A stretch of 64,000 bases of DNA from a virus: positions 1-64,000 of IMG/VR virus record IMGVR_UViG_3300034020_000824; one strand, written 5' to 3'. Numbering within the stretch: position 1 is the first letter of the stretch; each line of letters begins with the position of its first letter. The notes under the pieces are model-generated. The model saw only the letters and a program-made list of their open reading frames with translations. It had not been told where the DNA came from and did no database searches. The translations under genes and the position numbers were made by a program. Shown here piece after piece: positions 13,053 to 18,897 of this stretch.

Positions 13053-13142
13053 TATAATACAGAGAGGAATGAGTTTGCCTCTCTATAAGCAAAAGTTACT
13101 CCTGTGGTGATATCATATTAATAGGGTTATGGGTGTTGTATG
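13053..13142 (+). ncRNA. Possible short RNA between ardA-like gene and terminator
   Basis: TATAAT at 13053-13058 is followed by a perfect 7-bp stem AGAGAGG (13061-13067)/CCTCTCT (13078-13084), and a strong terminator begins at 13143. No open frame lies between. There is no good -35, so this may only be the 3' untranslated region of the upstream gene. Confidence 0.3.
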
Positions 13143-13176
13143 TGAGGAGGGTGTGGTGACCTTCCTCATTTTTTTT
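13143..13176 (+). terminator. Strong rho-independent terminator
   Basis: TGAGGAGGGT (13143-13152) pairs with ACCTTCCTCA (13159-13168) with one G-U, loop GTGGTG, followed by eight T. The clearest terminator in the window. Confidence 0.85.
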
Positions 13177-13222
13177 ATATAATCCTAGTTTTGTCAAGGT
13201 CTCCTATGCCAGTTCGTAGAGT

Positions 13223-13290
13223 GTCACAGACCCCCTTGTGAGACCCCACAAACCCTGTTATATTACATTCGTACCTGAGACACCAACCCG
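13223..13290 (+). promoter_or_regulatory. Promoter cassette (class I)
   Basis: GTCACA 13223-13228, -35 TTGTGA 13236-13241, 17 nt, -10 TATATT 13259-13264 (30-nt gap), ACAT-TCGTACC. Leads an operon of five small genes. Confidence 0.7.
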
Positions 13291-13419
13291 ATGTTTGAAG
13301 AACTCTGGAGCGAGATTCAAGATGCTCCCGGTGAGATATTTGACCTGCCCGAACTTCGTGAACTTGATGAAGAAAAGTTCAATCTAAATGACTACCTAAA
13401 CTCTAACATTGATTACTAA
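13291..13419 (+). CDS. Tiny acidic protein, 42 aa
   Basis: First gene after the cassette. Very acidic and helical (FEELWSEIQDAPGEIFDLPELRELDEEKF). Function unknown. Confidence 0.55.
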   Translation: MFEELWSEIQDAPGEIFDLPELRELDEEKFNLNDYLNSNIDY

Positions 13420-13423
13420 AACT

Positions 13424-13570
13424 ATGGAAGTTCTAGAACTCAACCAAAATGAGATTCGTGCGCTGCTGGCACTCATTGAGTTTCATGATGATTATGAGGA
13501 AGTGAGTGAAGTTCTTTGCATAGACATTTCCAAACTCTATGACAAAATTAAGTCCATTCGTACCTATTGA
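13424..13570 (+). CDS. Small helical protein, 48 aa
   Basis: Follows the previous stop by 4 bases. Two helices separated by acidic residues (NEIRALLALIEFHDDYEEVSEVL, then ISKLYDKIKSI). Function unknown. Confidence 0.55.
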   Translation: MEVLELNQNEIRALLALIEFHDDYEEVSEVLCIDISKLYDKIKSIRTY

Positions 13571-13572
13571 TT

Positions 13573-13698
13573 ATGCCTGAGATTATGACATTCACTGGTG
13601 ACGCCGTAACCTATCTGGGTTTGATTGGTGTCATCAGCACCGCAATCATCGTGGTTTCGGTGTTTCGTTCCTACTTCAATTCTCCCCTGCGTAAATGA
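13573..13698 (+). CDS. Small membrane protein, 41 aa
   Basis: One hydrophobic segment (YLGLIGVISTAIIVVSVF) followed by a positive tail (RSYFNSPLRK), consistent with a single membrane span. Its stop overlaps the next ATG. Function unknown. Confidence 0.55.
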   Translation: MPEIMTFTGDAVTYLGLIGVISTAIIVVSVFRSYFNSPLRK

Positions 13699-13931
13699 CA
13701 ACCCTCACCCTCCAAGTTACTGAAGTTTCCTTTGATTTTGATGACTTAGACTTCACCCCCGAAGAACAACAAGCAGTGCTAGATGATGTGCTTGGTAATG
13801 TCTTTGAGGTTGAAGTTGATGATGGTTATGATGATGAAGTTGTTGCCGATGCTTTAGTTGAAGAGGTGACAGATTATGCCGGTTGGTGTGTCTGTTCTCT
13901 GGATTTCGTTCACGTTCTTAACACTCACTAA
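13695..13931 (+). CDS. Highly acidic hypothetical protein
   Basis: A 78-residue protein with dense Asp/Glu (FDFDDLDFTPEEQQAVLDD, FEVEVDDGYDDEVVADALVEE) and the C-terminal segment VTDYAGWCVCSLDFVHV. The overall charge is strongly negative, like known DNA-mimic inhibitors, and it is near the ArdA-like gene. The mimic idea is inference; the family is unknown to me by function. Confidence 0.65.
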   Translation: MTTLTLQVTEVSFDFDDLDFTPEEQQAVLDDVLGNVFEVEVDDGYDDEVVADALVEEVTDYAGWCVCSLDFVHVLNTH

Positions 13932-13940
13932 TCAAACAAA

Positions 13941-14162
13941 ATGACACTCAACAAAGCACAATTTCAACAATTCATTGATAATTATGCCAACCATATTATC
14001 GAAGGTTTAGATAATGATTCTATGGAGATTATGCTCTTTGATTTAATCACCTCAGAGTATGCAGACTATACTGAGGAGCAGATTGTGAATGAGATTACAG
14101 AGATTTATGGTGAGGAGTTTGCCATAGATTTGTTAGAATCTGCAACTGCTGTGCCAGTCTGA
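13941..14162 (+). CDS. Acidic hypothetical protein, paralogue of 12369 gene
   Basis: A 73-residue protein (IDNYANHIIEGLDNDSMEIMLFDLI, EYADYTEEQIVNEITEIYGEEF) that aligns along its length with the gene at 12369-12560. Its stop is followed by the GTGGCACAG of the next cassette. Function unknown. Confidence 0.65.
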   Translation: MTLNKAQFQQFIDNYANHIIEGLDNDSMEIMLFDLITSEYADYTEEQIVNEITEIYGEEFAIDLLESATAVPV

Positions 14163-14234
14163 CTAGTGGCACAGAGGGGGTTCCGCTGCCCCCTCCGACC
14201 CCTTATAATTGATTCATACCACGCAACCCAACCA
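14163..14234 (+). promoter_or_regulatory. Hairpin-promoter cassette (class I)
   Basis: GGCACA 14168-14173; perfect stem GAGGGGG (14174-14180)/CCCCCTC (14189-14195); loop begins TTCCGC at the -35 position (14181-14186); -10 TATAAT 14204-14209; TGAT-TCATACC. The box to -10 gap is 30 nt. Leader 19 nt, CAACCCAACC, no SD. Confidence 0.8.
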
Positions 14235-14576
14235 ATGCGGAAGATTGAAAAGATGATGAACGCTGCCATCACCAACGGTCGCAACTTCAGCAGCGGCAAT
14301 ACTACTGTCACTCACGAAGATGGCGTGGCAATTGTTACTCTTCACGGCAACAAGATTGCCGAAGTTGGTGATAATTTCGTCACTCTGTTTGATGGCGGTT
14401 GGCAGTCTGCTACCACCAAATCCCGCCTGAATGCTATTCTTCGTGTTCACGGGATTCAGGGTGAATGTGTATTCCAAAAGAACTTTAAATGGTTCATCCA
14501 CAAGTTCATCGGGCAGGCAGGATCTTCCCCCGTGTTTAATGAGTGTGACTTTGTAAATGGAATGGTTCTGGTATAG
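14235..14576 (+). CDS. Conserved phage hypothetical protein (MxxIExxMNxAI family)
   Basis: ATG 14235 lies 19 nt after the predicted start site; an upstream ATG would include the promoter. The 113-residue sequence has a recognisable layout (RKIEKMMNAAITNGRNFSSGNTTV, VTLHGNKIAEV, LFDGGWQSATTKSRLNAIL, VFQKNFKWFIHKF, ending NGMVLV) that I associate with many phages including cyanophages. Function is not known to me. Confidence 0.75.
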   Translation: MRKIEKMMNAAITNGRNFSSGNTTVTHEDGVAIVTLHGNKIAEVGDNFVTLFDGGWQSATTKSRLNAILRVHGIQGECVFQKNFKWFIHKFIGQAGSSPVFNECDFVNGMVLV

Positions 14577-14642
14577 TGCGACACTTGGGGAACTGGCACA
14601 CGGTTCCCCCCAGACCCCCTCCTGACCCCTTACAATAGCAGT
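14577..14642 (+). promoter_or_regulatory. Hairpin-promoter cassette (class I variant)
   Basis: GGCACA 14595-14600 sits in the loop of a 7-bp stem GGGGAAC (14587-14593)/GTTCCCC (14603-14609). -10 TACAAT is at 14631-14636, exactly 30 nt after the box. The ATG follows only 6 nt after the -10, so this transcript would be leaderless or nearly so. Confidence 0.7.
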
Positions 14643-15545
14643 ATGAAAAACACCCACCTCGAACACCCCGAAGATTCTATCCTGACCGGCGACCTGACCG
14701 TGTTGGATTGGTTCGTGAATCCCGGACCCCTGAGTGTAAAGATTGATGGAAGTCCTGCTATTGTTTGGGGCACCAATCCTGCCACGGGAAAGTATTTCGT
14801 GGGAACCAAAAGTGTATTCAACAAAGTTAAAATCAAAATCAATCACTCTCATGAAGAAATTGATGCAAACCATCAGGGTGAAGTTGCGCGTATTCTTCAC
14901 GCTTGTTTTGATTATCTTCCTCGCACAGATACTGTCTACCAATGTGATTTTATTGGGTTTGGTGGTTCTGATGAGTATACTCCCAACACGATCACTTACA
15001 AGTTTCCTGAAGTAGTTTCTCAGCAAATCATCGTTGCTCCGCATACCTGCTACTTTGCAGAATCTGATTTGCGTGATGCTGTGGCGATGCCTGATCGTGC
15101 CATCTGGAATGACACCGACAGCGTAAAGTTTGTCAAACCTGATGCATACATCGCCCACAATCAGGAGTCCTTCGCTGATGTTGAGGAGGTTGTATCCTTT
15201 GCCCGGCAAGTTGCAACCACAGTAGAGTTTGTTTCTGACAAGCAAGCAGCAAAGATTAAGCAACAACTGAATGCCTGTATTCGTGCCGGTGATGCTATCA
15301 TTGCCCAAGAGTTTGAGGATTTTAATTGTGACCCTAACCTGATTGGACTGTGGGCACTAGTGAAGTCCATCAAGGAAGATTGCCTCTTTATCTGTCGCAA
15401 TTCGGGTCCTGCTGCTTATCTTGGTTATGACCGAATTGATGCCGAAGGTTATGTAATGTCCAATCAGTTTGGTATGTTCAAACTGGTCAATCGTGAGGTC
15501 TTCAGTTATGCTAACTTCAACAACGGGAGGTTTCAGGTCGCATAA
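14643..15545 (+). CDS. Ligase-like nucleotidyltransferase superfamily protein
   Basis: A 300-residue protein. KIDGSPAIVWG (residues 33-43) is the KxDG motif I of ATP-dependent DNA/RNA ligases, with K33 as the predicted adenylated lysine. YFVGTKSVFN (51-60) follows, then VYQCDFIGFG (98-107) in the place of motif III, EGYV (268-271) for motif IV and FKLV (279-282) for motif V. The N-terminal THLEHPEDSIL plus KxDG..A and GTKS-FN matches a T4-like phage family I recall as DUF6267-like. It lacks a C-terminal OB domain, so nucleic-acid end sealing or another nucleotidyl transfer are both possible. A MutH-like nuclease gene follows. Confidence 0.65.
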   Translation: MKNTHLEHPEDSILTGDLTVLDWFVNPGPLSVKIDGSPAIVWGTNPATGKYFVGTKSVFNKVKIKINHSHEEIDANHQGEVARILHACFDYLPRTDTVYQCDFIGFGGSDEYTPNTITYKFPEVVSQQIIVAPHTCYFAESDLRDAVAMPDRAIWNDTDSVKFVKPDAYIAHNQESFADVEEVVSFARQVATTVEFVSDKQAAKIKQQLNACIRAGDAIIAQEFEDFNCDPNLIGLWALVKSIKEDCLFICRNSGPAAYLGYDRIDAEGYVMSNQFGMFKLVNREVFSYANFNNGRFQVA

Positions 15546-15623
15546 GCAACGCTGATGGTTCGGGGGGTTGACCTGCCCCCCGTGCCGTGTCATACTATGT
15601 TCATAAGCAACCCACCCAAGCAA
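15546..15623 (+). promoter_or_regulatory. Hairpin-promoter cassette without GGCACA box
   Basis: Perfect stem CGGGGGG (15561-15567)/CCCCCCG (15576-15582); -35 TTGACC (15568-15573) at the first loop base; 17 nt; -10 CATACT (15591-15596); TCATAAGC. No box is visible at the usual place. Confidence 0.7.
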
Positions 15624-16211
15624 ATGACCCTGAACGTTCTTCAAGTCGCTGCCCAACTGAAGGTCACCAACTTTTCCGCATTTGCCAAACCTGCTAAAAA
15701 CAAAGGTTCACGGGGTCAACTGATTGAAACTGCTCTGGGCATTCCTAACAGTTCCAACCTCAAAGATTTGGTGGACGGTGAACTTAAGACTTTCACGGTT
15801 GGTGAGTCTATCGCCGTCACACAGTTGAAGCACTGCCTCTCTGAGATTCTGGAGGACGGTGTAACCTTTGCCGACAGTAAGGTTGGAGAAAAACTCTCTC
15901 AAACCATCTACGTTGGTTTCACCCGTGCCAACGATTATGTGGGCACCGAGGTTCTGAATCCTGAGACTCACCCTGAGCACTATCAAGAATTGGCAGAGGA
16001 TTACACCTTCATTTGTGATACCATCCGAACTCTTTTCAACGCTGGAAAGCAACTGAGCACCATCACCGGACCTAACGGACTCCTGCAAATCCGCACCAAA
16101 GCATCTAAAACTAATGGTCGTTATGTTCCTCTGATGTTTGCAGGTTGCACCCTCAAAGATAAGGGTATGGCATTCTACCTCTGTGGTAAGTTCGGCAAGG
16201 AGGTTATCTGA
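15624..16211 (+). CDS. MutH/Sau3AI-like restriction-fold endonuclease
   Basis: ATG 15624 follows the promoter by 20 nt. In the 195-residue product, NKGSRGQLIETALGIPN corresponds to the G-LLE helix of MutH, with E35 as the first acidic residue, and NLKDLVDGELKTF gives the D..ExK metal-binding triad (D48, E53, K55). ESIAVTQL follows, as in the family. MutH and Sau3AI cut at GATC; phage relatives are seen in cyanophages with unknown targets. It may degrade host DNA, act in repair, or exclude other phages. A terminator follows. Confidence 0.75.
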   Translation: MTLNVLQVAAQLKVTNFSAFAKPAKNKGSRGQLIETALGIPNSSNLKDLVDGELKTFTVGESIAVTQLKHCLSEILEDGVTFADSKVGEKLSQTIYVGFTRANDYVGTEVLNPETHPEHYQELAEDYTFICDTIRTLFNAGKQLSTITGPNGLLQIRTKASKTNGRYVPLMFAGCTLKDKGMAFYLCGKFGKEVI

Positions 16212-16217
16212 ATCAGG

Positions 16218-16240
16218 GGGGCAACTTAGCCCCTTTTTTT
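16218..16240 (+). terminator. Rho-independent terminator
   Basis: GGGGC (16218-16222) pairs with GCCCC (16229-16233) around AACTTA, then seven T. Ends the MutH-like gene. Confidence 0.8.
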
Positions 16241-16446
16241 ATACTTTTCTTTTTTTATTTTAGAGCTGCCCCAGTACCGACCGTTTGCGTCATCAGGGCG
16301 ACCTTGCCCCTCTCTCCCTTGTCCCATTATCATAATGCCCCAGAAGCACCCTGCTGCCGCTGCTGTGCCACTTTCCGAACCGTCCACCACCTGCCCCCAG
16401 ACCCCCCAGACCCTGTAGAATTATCCCATACCAAGCAACCCAACCG
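16241..16446 (+). promoter_or_regulatory. Intergenic stretch with -10 element
   Basis: The T-rich start gives way abruptly to C-rich sequence. TAGAAT at 16416-16421, followed by TATC-CCATACC, matches the start-site block of other cassettes and precedes the 16447 gene by 25 nt. No GGCACA box or -35 is evident. A 27-codon open frame from 16335 is too short to support. Confidence 0.45.
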
Positions 16447-16614
16447 ATGCGAATCGAAGTCCGCTACCAGACCCCCTACAACCAGACCGAGTGGCGCTCC
16501 CAGTTCTTCGGCACCCTTGACGAGGCGGAGAGGATGGTAGACTTCTACAAGTCCTGCGGGTCCCCCTCCCACATCGCCCCCAGCAGTCTGGCACAGTTCG
16601 CCCACCTGGCATAG
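16447..16614 (+). CDS. Hypothetical protein, 55 aa
   Basis: ATG 16447 follows a CAAGCAACCCAACCG leader. The product (RIEVRYQTPYNQTEWRSQFF, GTLDEAERMVDFYKSCGSPS) has a beta-beta-helix look. Codons are strongly C/G-ending, unlike genes before 14 kb. Function unknown. Confidence 0.55.
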   Translation: MRIEVRYQTPYNQTEWRSQFFGTLDEAERMVDFYKSCGSPSHIAPSSLAQFAHLA

Positions 16615-16683
16615 TGGCACACCGGGTGCCTCTGGCACCCTCTCCACCCCTTATAATTGATTCATACCACGCAACCCAAGCAA
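16615..16683 (+). promoter_or_regulatory. Hairpin-promoter cassette (class I)
   Basis: GGCACA 16616-16621; stem GGGTGCC (16624-16630)/GGCACCC (16634-16640); -10 TATAAT 16652-16657 (30-nt gap); TGAT-TCATACC; 20-nt leader without SD. The -35 position carries only the arm and loop sequence. Confidence 0.75.
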
Positions 16684-16881
16684 ATGCAAATCACTAAAGT
16701 CTACGCTGTCATCGGTGGTTGGGATTATGAAGGTGAGGACTTCAAATCGCTCCGCTTGTTTGACTGCTTCTCCACCGCAAATGCTTACCTTGTGTATCTT
16801 GAGGAGCAGGAGGGTTATGATTACTCCAAGATGGATGTTCGGGAGGTGAGTATGGAATCCGCCCTGATGTGTGCCGCCTGA
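16684..16881 (+). CDS. Hypothetical protein, 65 aa
   Basis: ATG 16684 after a CAACCCAAG leader. The start QITKVYAVIGGWDYEGEDFKSL and the later VYLEEQEGYDYSKMDVREV have a beta-alpha-beta pattern. An earlier ATG (16657) is inside the -10 element. Function unknown. Confidence 0.6.
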   Translation: MQITKVYAVIGGWDYEGEDFKSLRLFDCFSTANAYLVYLEEQEGYDYSKMDVREVSMESALMCAA

Positions 16882-16955
16882 GGAACTGGCACATCGGGTG
16901 CCCATGGCACCCTCTCCACCCCTTATAATTGATTCATACCAACCAACCCAAGCAA
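16882..16955 (+). promoter_or_regulatory. Hairpin-promoter cassette (class I)
   Basis: GGCACA 16888-16893; stem GGGTGCC (16896-16902)/GGCACCC (16906-16912); -10 TATAAT 16924-16929 (30-nt gap); TGAT-TCATACC. Almost a copy of the cassette at 16616. Confidence 0.75.
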
Positions 16956-17216
16956 ATGACCGTCACCACCTACCAGACCTGCCTGACCGACCAAACCTAC
17001 AACGGTTGGACCAATTATGAAACCTGGAACGTAGCTCTCTGGATTCAGAATGATGCTTACGTTCAGGATGCTATCGAAGAACGTGATATCTGCTGCTATG
17101 AAGAACTGCTGGAATTGATGTATGATTGTGGTGCCAAAGAAACCCGCGACGGTGTGAAATGGACTGACCCTAAAATCAACCGCGCAGAAATCAACGGCGA
17201 CGTTTTCGACTTCTAA
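16956..17216 (+). CDS. Conserved hypothetical protein (NYETWNVALW family)
   Basis: ATG 16956 follows an AACCAACCCAAG leader. The 86-residue product carries GWTNYETWNVALWIQND, a strongly conserved signature of a small protein family I associate with phages, plasmids and mobile elements. No biochemical role is known to me. The middle has ERDICCYEELLELMYDCGA. Confidence 0.75.
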   Translation: MTVTTYQTCLTDQTYNGWTNYETWNVALWIQNDAYVQDAIEERDICCYEELLELMYDCGAKETRDGVKWTDPKINRAEINGDVFDF

Positions 17217-17283
17217 ATCTCAAGTCCTGGGGAATGACTCTAAACTTCTCCCACACTTTCATTAACATTTTTCATTCTACATT

Positions 17284-17433
17284 ATGTCCCGCGATGTCCT
17301 TCTCTCACTCCTTGCTAAAGGTTCGAATGGTGAGCAAATTCTCCAAATTCTTGATTCAATTGTTGATGGGGTTTCTGATAGTGTCGGTCCTGATTCCGCT
17401 GCTAATCCTACTCTAAGTGAGATTCAGTTCTGA
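17284..17433 (+). CDS. Conserved small protein, 49 aa (ELL..LA.G..GEQIL type)
   Basis: I chose the frame starting at ATG 17284 (SRDVLLSLLAKGSNGEQILQIL, then DSIVDGVSDS) over an overlapping longer frame from 17234, because the pattern D-LLSLLA-G--GEQIL-ILDSI is one I associate with cyanophages. CATTCTACATT just upstream also resembles the -10 block of the cassettes. Function unknown. Confidence 0.6.
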   Translation: MSRDVLLSLLAKGSNGEQILQILDSIVDGVSDSVGPDSAANPTLSEIQF

Positions 17434-17521
17434 TACCTAACCAATTGCCAGACTGGCACACGCTGCCCCAGACCGGCGCCGATGACCCTGTAGACTAAAG
17501 CATACCAAACGAACCGACCCG
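17434..17521 (+). promoter_or_regulatory. Promoter cassette (class I)
   Basis: GGCACA 17455-17460 and -10 TAGACT 17491-17496 with a 30-nt gap, then CATACC and a CGAACCGACCCG leader. The hairpin is weak. Confidence 0.6.
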
Positions 17522-17638
17522 ATGAACCACTATGTCGCTGCCGGACTCCTGCTCGCCGCCGCATTCATCATCCCCATCCTATGGGTTGCCGTAGGACTCC
17601 CCCACAACGGCAAAAACTTTGGCGAGTGGTGGTGGTAA
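17522..17638 (+). CDS. Small membrane protein, 38 aa
   Basis: One long hydrophobic segment (YVAAGLLLAAAFIIPILWVA) followed by HNGKNFGEWWW. Own promoter. Function unknown. Confidence 0.5.
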   Translation: MNHYVAAGLLLAAAFIIPILWVAVGLPHNGKNFGEWWW

Positions 17639-17690
17639 TCTGCCCCCATTCCGTGCTATGATTTCATCAGTTCCACCGACACCGACCCGA
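17639..17690 (+). promoter_or_regulatory. Extended -10 promoter (class II)
   Basis: CCATTCCGTGCTATGAT with -10 TATGAT at 17657-17662 and TGC extension, then TCAGTTCC at the start site. The same block recurs at 18393, 18865 and 19208. Confidence 0.6.
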
Positions 17691-17870
17691 ATGACCGCCT
17701 TCAACCCCTACGTCGCAACCCTGATTGAAATGGGATACGATGAGCAGGACTGCCGGAACGTCGCTGCCGCTGGTTTGGATGCCACCTATCCCCGAACCAT
17801 CCACGGGAGGACCTTCCAAACCAAAGCAGAATACGATGAGGCACTGGCAGACTTCCTCAACGGAATCTGA
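17691..17870 (+). CDS. Hypothetical protein, 59 aa
   Basis: ATG 17691 after the promoter. FNPYVATLIEMGYDEQDCRNVAA superficially resembles a UBA-type three-helix start; the rest (FQTKAEYDEALADFL) is helical. Function unknown. The ATG at 17619 is upstream of the -10 and was not used. Confidence 0.55.
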   Translation: MTAFNPYVATLIEMGYDEQDCRNVAAAGLDATYPRTIHGRTFQTKAEYDEALADFLNGI

Positions 17871-17920
17871 GGGGTCTGACCCCCGACCTGCTACAATACT
17901 ATCAACCGCAACCGCTTCTG
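17871..17920 (+). promoter_or_regulatory. Extended -10 promoter with small hairpin
   Basis: GGGGT/ACCCC hairpin directly after the stop, then CTGCTACAAT (-10 at 17892-17897, TGC extension) and ATCAACCGCAACC. A very similar block precedes 18160. Confidence 0.55.
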
Positions 17921-18127
17921 ATGACCCGCAACGCAACCGACGACCTGCAGCAGTTCCTGGATGACCTGACCCCAGAGCAGCGGCAGCAGATCGCTGATAC
18001 CACCACTCAGGAATGGATGGATGCCCTGGGCGCTAGCGTCAAGGACCCGACCTTCTGGCAGGGTATCGGTGCCGCTTTTCTGGAGGGAATGGCACGGGGG
18101 TTTGACCAGCACCTAAACGACCGCTGA
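17921..18127 (+). CDS. Hypothetical protein, 68 aa
   Basis: An acidic helical protein (DDLQQFLDDLTPEQRQQIADTT, FWQGIGAAFLEGMARGFDQ). Codon use is strongly G/C-ending. Function unknown. Confidence 0.6.
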   Translation: MTRNATDDLQQFLDDLTPEQRQQIADTTTQEWMDALGASVKDPTFWQGIGAAFLEGMARGFDQHLNDR

Positions 18128-18159
18128 CCTGCTACAATACTATCAACCGCAACCCCCCG
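18128..18159 (+). promoter_or_regulatory. Extended -10 promoter (class II)
   Basis: CTGCTACAAT with -10 TACAAT at 18133-18138 and ATCAACCGCAACCC leader. It fits in the 32 bases between two genes. Confidence 0.55.
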
Positions 18160-18384
18160 ATGGCATCACCAGTCAAGATTCGTGACGCTCAACGCCAACT
18201 CTGCAAGGCAGGCGCCACCATCACCCCCGGTAGCAAGCATCTTAAGGTCACCCATCCCACCATCGCCCAGACCTTCACTCTGCCTCATGGGGGCAGCAAC
18301 GGGAGACCGACCCTCTCTATCGGAATGACCCATAAATTCCACAAGTTTCATGCCCTGCTGCTAGCGGCGCGGGATGCCGCCTGA
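18160..18384 (+). CDS. Possible HicA-fold (dsRBD-like) protein
   Basis: A 74-residue basic protein. RDAQRQLCKAGATITPGSKHLKVTHP followed by TFTLPHGGSNGRPTLSIG has the helix-strand-strand order and the G-S-H/K-type turn of HicA mRNA interferases and related YcfA-like proteins. The expected active-site His would lie in GSKHLKV. No HicB-like antitoxin is next to it, so it may be an orphan or a different RNA-binding protein. The call is tentative. Confidence 0.5.
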   Translation: MASPVKIRDAQRQLCKAGATITPGSKHLKVTHPTIAQTFTLPHGGSNGRPTLSIGMTHKFHKFHALLLAARDAA

Positions 18385-18426
18385 TTCTGTGCTATGATTC
18401 TCTCAGTTCCAAAGCAACCCACCCCG
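18385..18426 (+). promoter_or_regulatory. Extended -10 promoter (class II)
   Basis: TGTGCTATGATTCTCTCAGTTCC, -10 TATGAT at 18393-18398, then AAAGCAACCCACC. Near-identical blocks at 18865 and 19208. Confidence 0.6.
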
Positions 18427-18615
18427 ATGAACTCAAACCTAAACCGTGCTCTGCTGACCTGGTTTGACCCCACCAACGGTCGCACCATCACGGTTATTGC
18501 CAATGATGACCTACGCCAGTCGCCTGCTCAAATGCAGCTCTGGGTTGATTCAATGAACCGGCATCTGGTGACCTCTGGGGCATATGCCAACGGGTCGCGC
18601 TACCACCTAGGGTGA
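18427..18615 (+). CDS. Hypothetical protein, 62 aa
   Basis: ATG 18427 after the promoter; an ATG at 18394 lies in the -10. The product (LTWFDPTNGRTITVIANDD, AQMQLWVDSMNRHL) mixes strands and a helix. Function unknown. Confidence 0.55.
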   Translation: MNSNLNRALLTWFDPTNGRTITVIANDDLRQSPAQMQLWVDSMNRHLVTSGAYANGSRYHLG

Positions 18616-18686
18616 GACCCTCTGGGGGACCTTGACCGGTGCCCCCTCTATACTGTAGAATTCCAAAGCAACCGACACCTGACCCG
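18616..18686 (+). promoter_or_regulatory. Hairpin promoter with TTGACC
   Basis: GGGGG (18624-18628) and CCCCC (18642-18646) flank TTGACC (18632-18637). -10 TAGAAT is at 18656-18661 after 18 nt, followed directly by TCCAAAGCAACC. Confidence 0.6.
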
Positions 18687-18851
18687 ATGACCTCTGCCGA
18701 ACTGAACGCTGCCATTGCCTCTGGTGAAATGAAGGTCACCCGCCTGCCCCGCCGTGGTCCCCGTCCCGGTCAGGCAGCGATGACCCGTAAAGAGGACCTT
18801 GCTGCCCGCCATCTTGAGCGCCGCATCAAGCAGGGGTGGGTTTCCCTCTGA
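18687..18851 (+). CDS. Small basic protein, 54 aa
   Basis: ATG 18687. Basic (VTRLPRRGPRPGQAAMTRKE, LAARHLERRIKQGW), so possibly nucleic-acid binding; no fold recognised. Confidence 0.5.
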   Translation: MTSAELNAAIASGEMKVTRLPRRGPRPGQAAMTRKEDLAARHLERRIKQGWVSL

Positions 18852-18897
18852 CCCCATTCCGTGCTATGATTCTCTCAGTTCCAAAGCAACCCACCTA
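18852..18897 (+). promoter_or_regulatory. Extended -10 promoter (class II)
   Basis: CCATTCCGTGCTATGATTCT, -10 TATGAT at 18865-18870, then CTCAGTTCCAAAGCAACCC. Same block as 18393. Confidence 0.6.

Noticed and set aside
14214-15308. Long minus-strand open frame (364 codons)
   Set aside because: It is antisense to the ligase-like gene and its neighbour, both of which have promoters and recognisable motifs. It is a by-product of low stop frequency opposite GC-rich coding sequence.
16335-16418. 27-codon open frame (PQKHPAAAAVPLSEPS...)
   Set aside because: Too short, no ribosome site, low-complexity, and its stop coincides with the -10 of the next promoter.
16330-16647. Minus-strand open frame rich in Gly/Val
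   Set aside because: Lies opposite a promoter-driven + gene and two promoter elements; it appears to be composition-driven.
17234-17416. 60-codon frame ending in hydrophobic residues
   Set aside because: The overlapping frame from 17284 has a familiar conserved pattern and a -10-like block before it.
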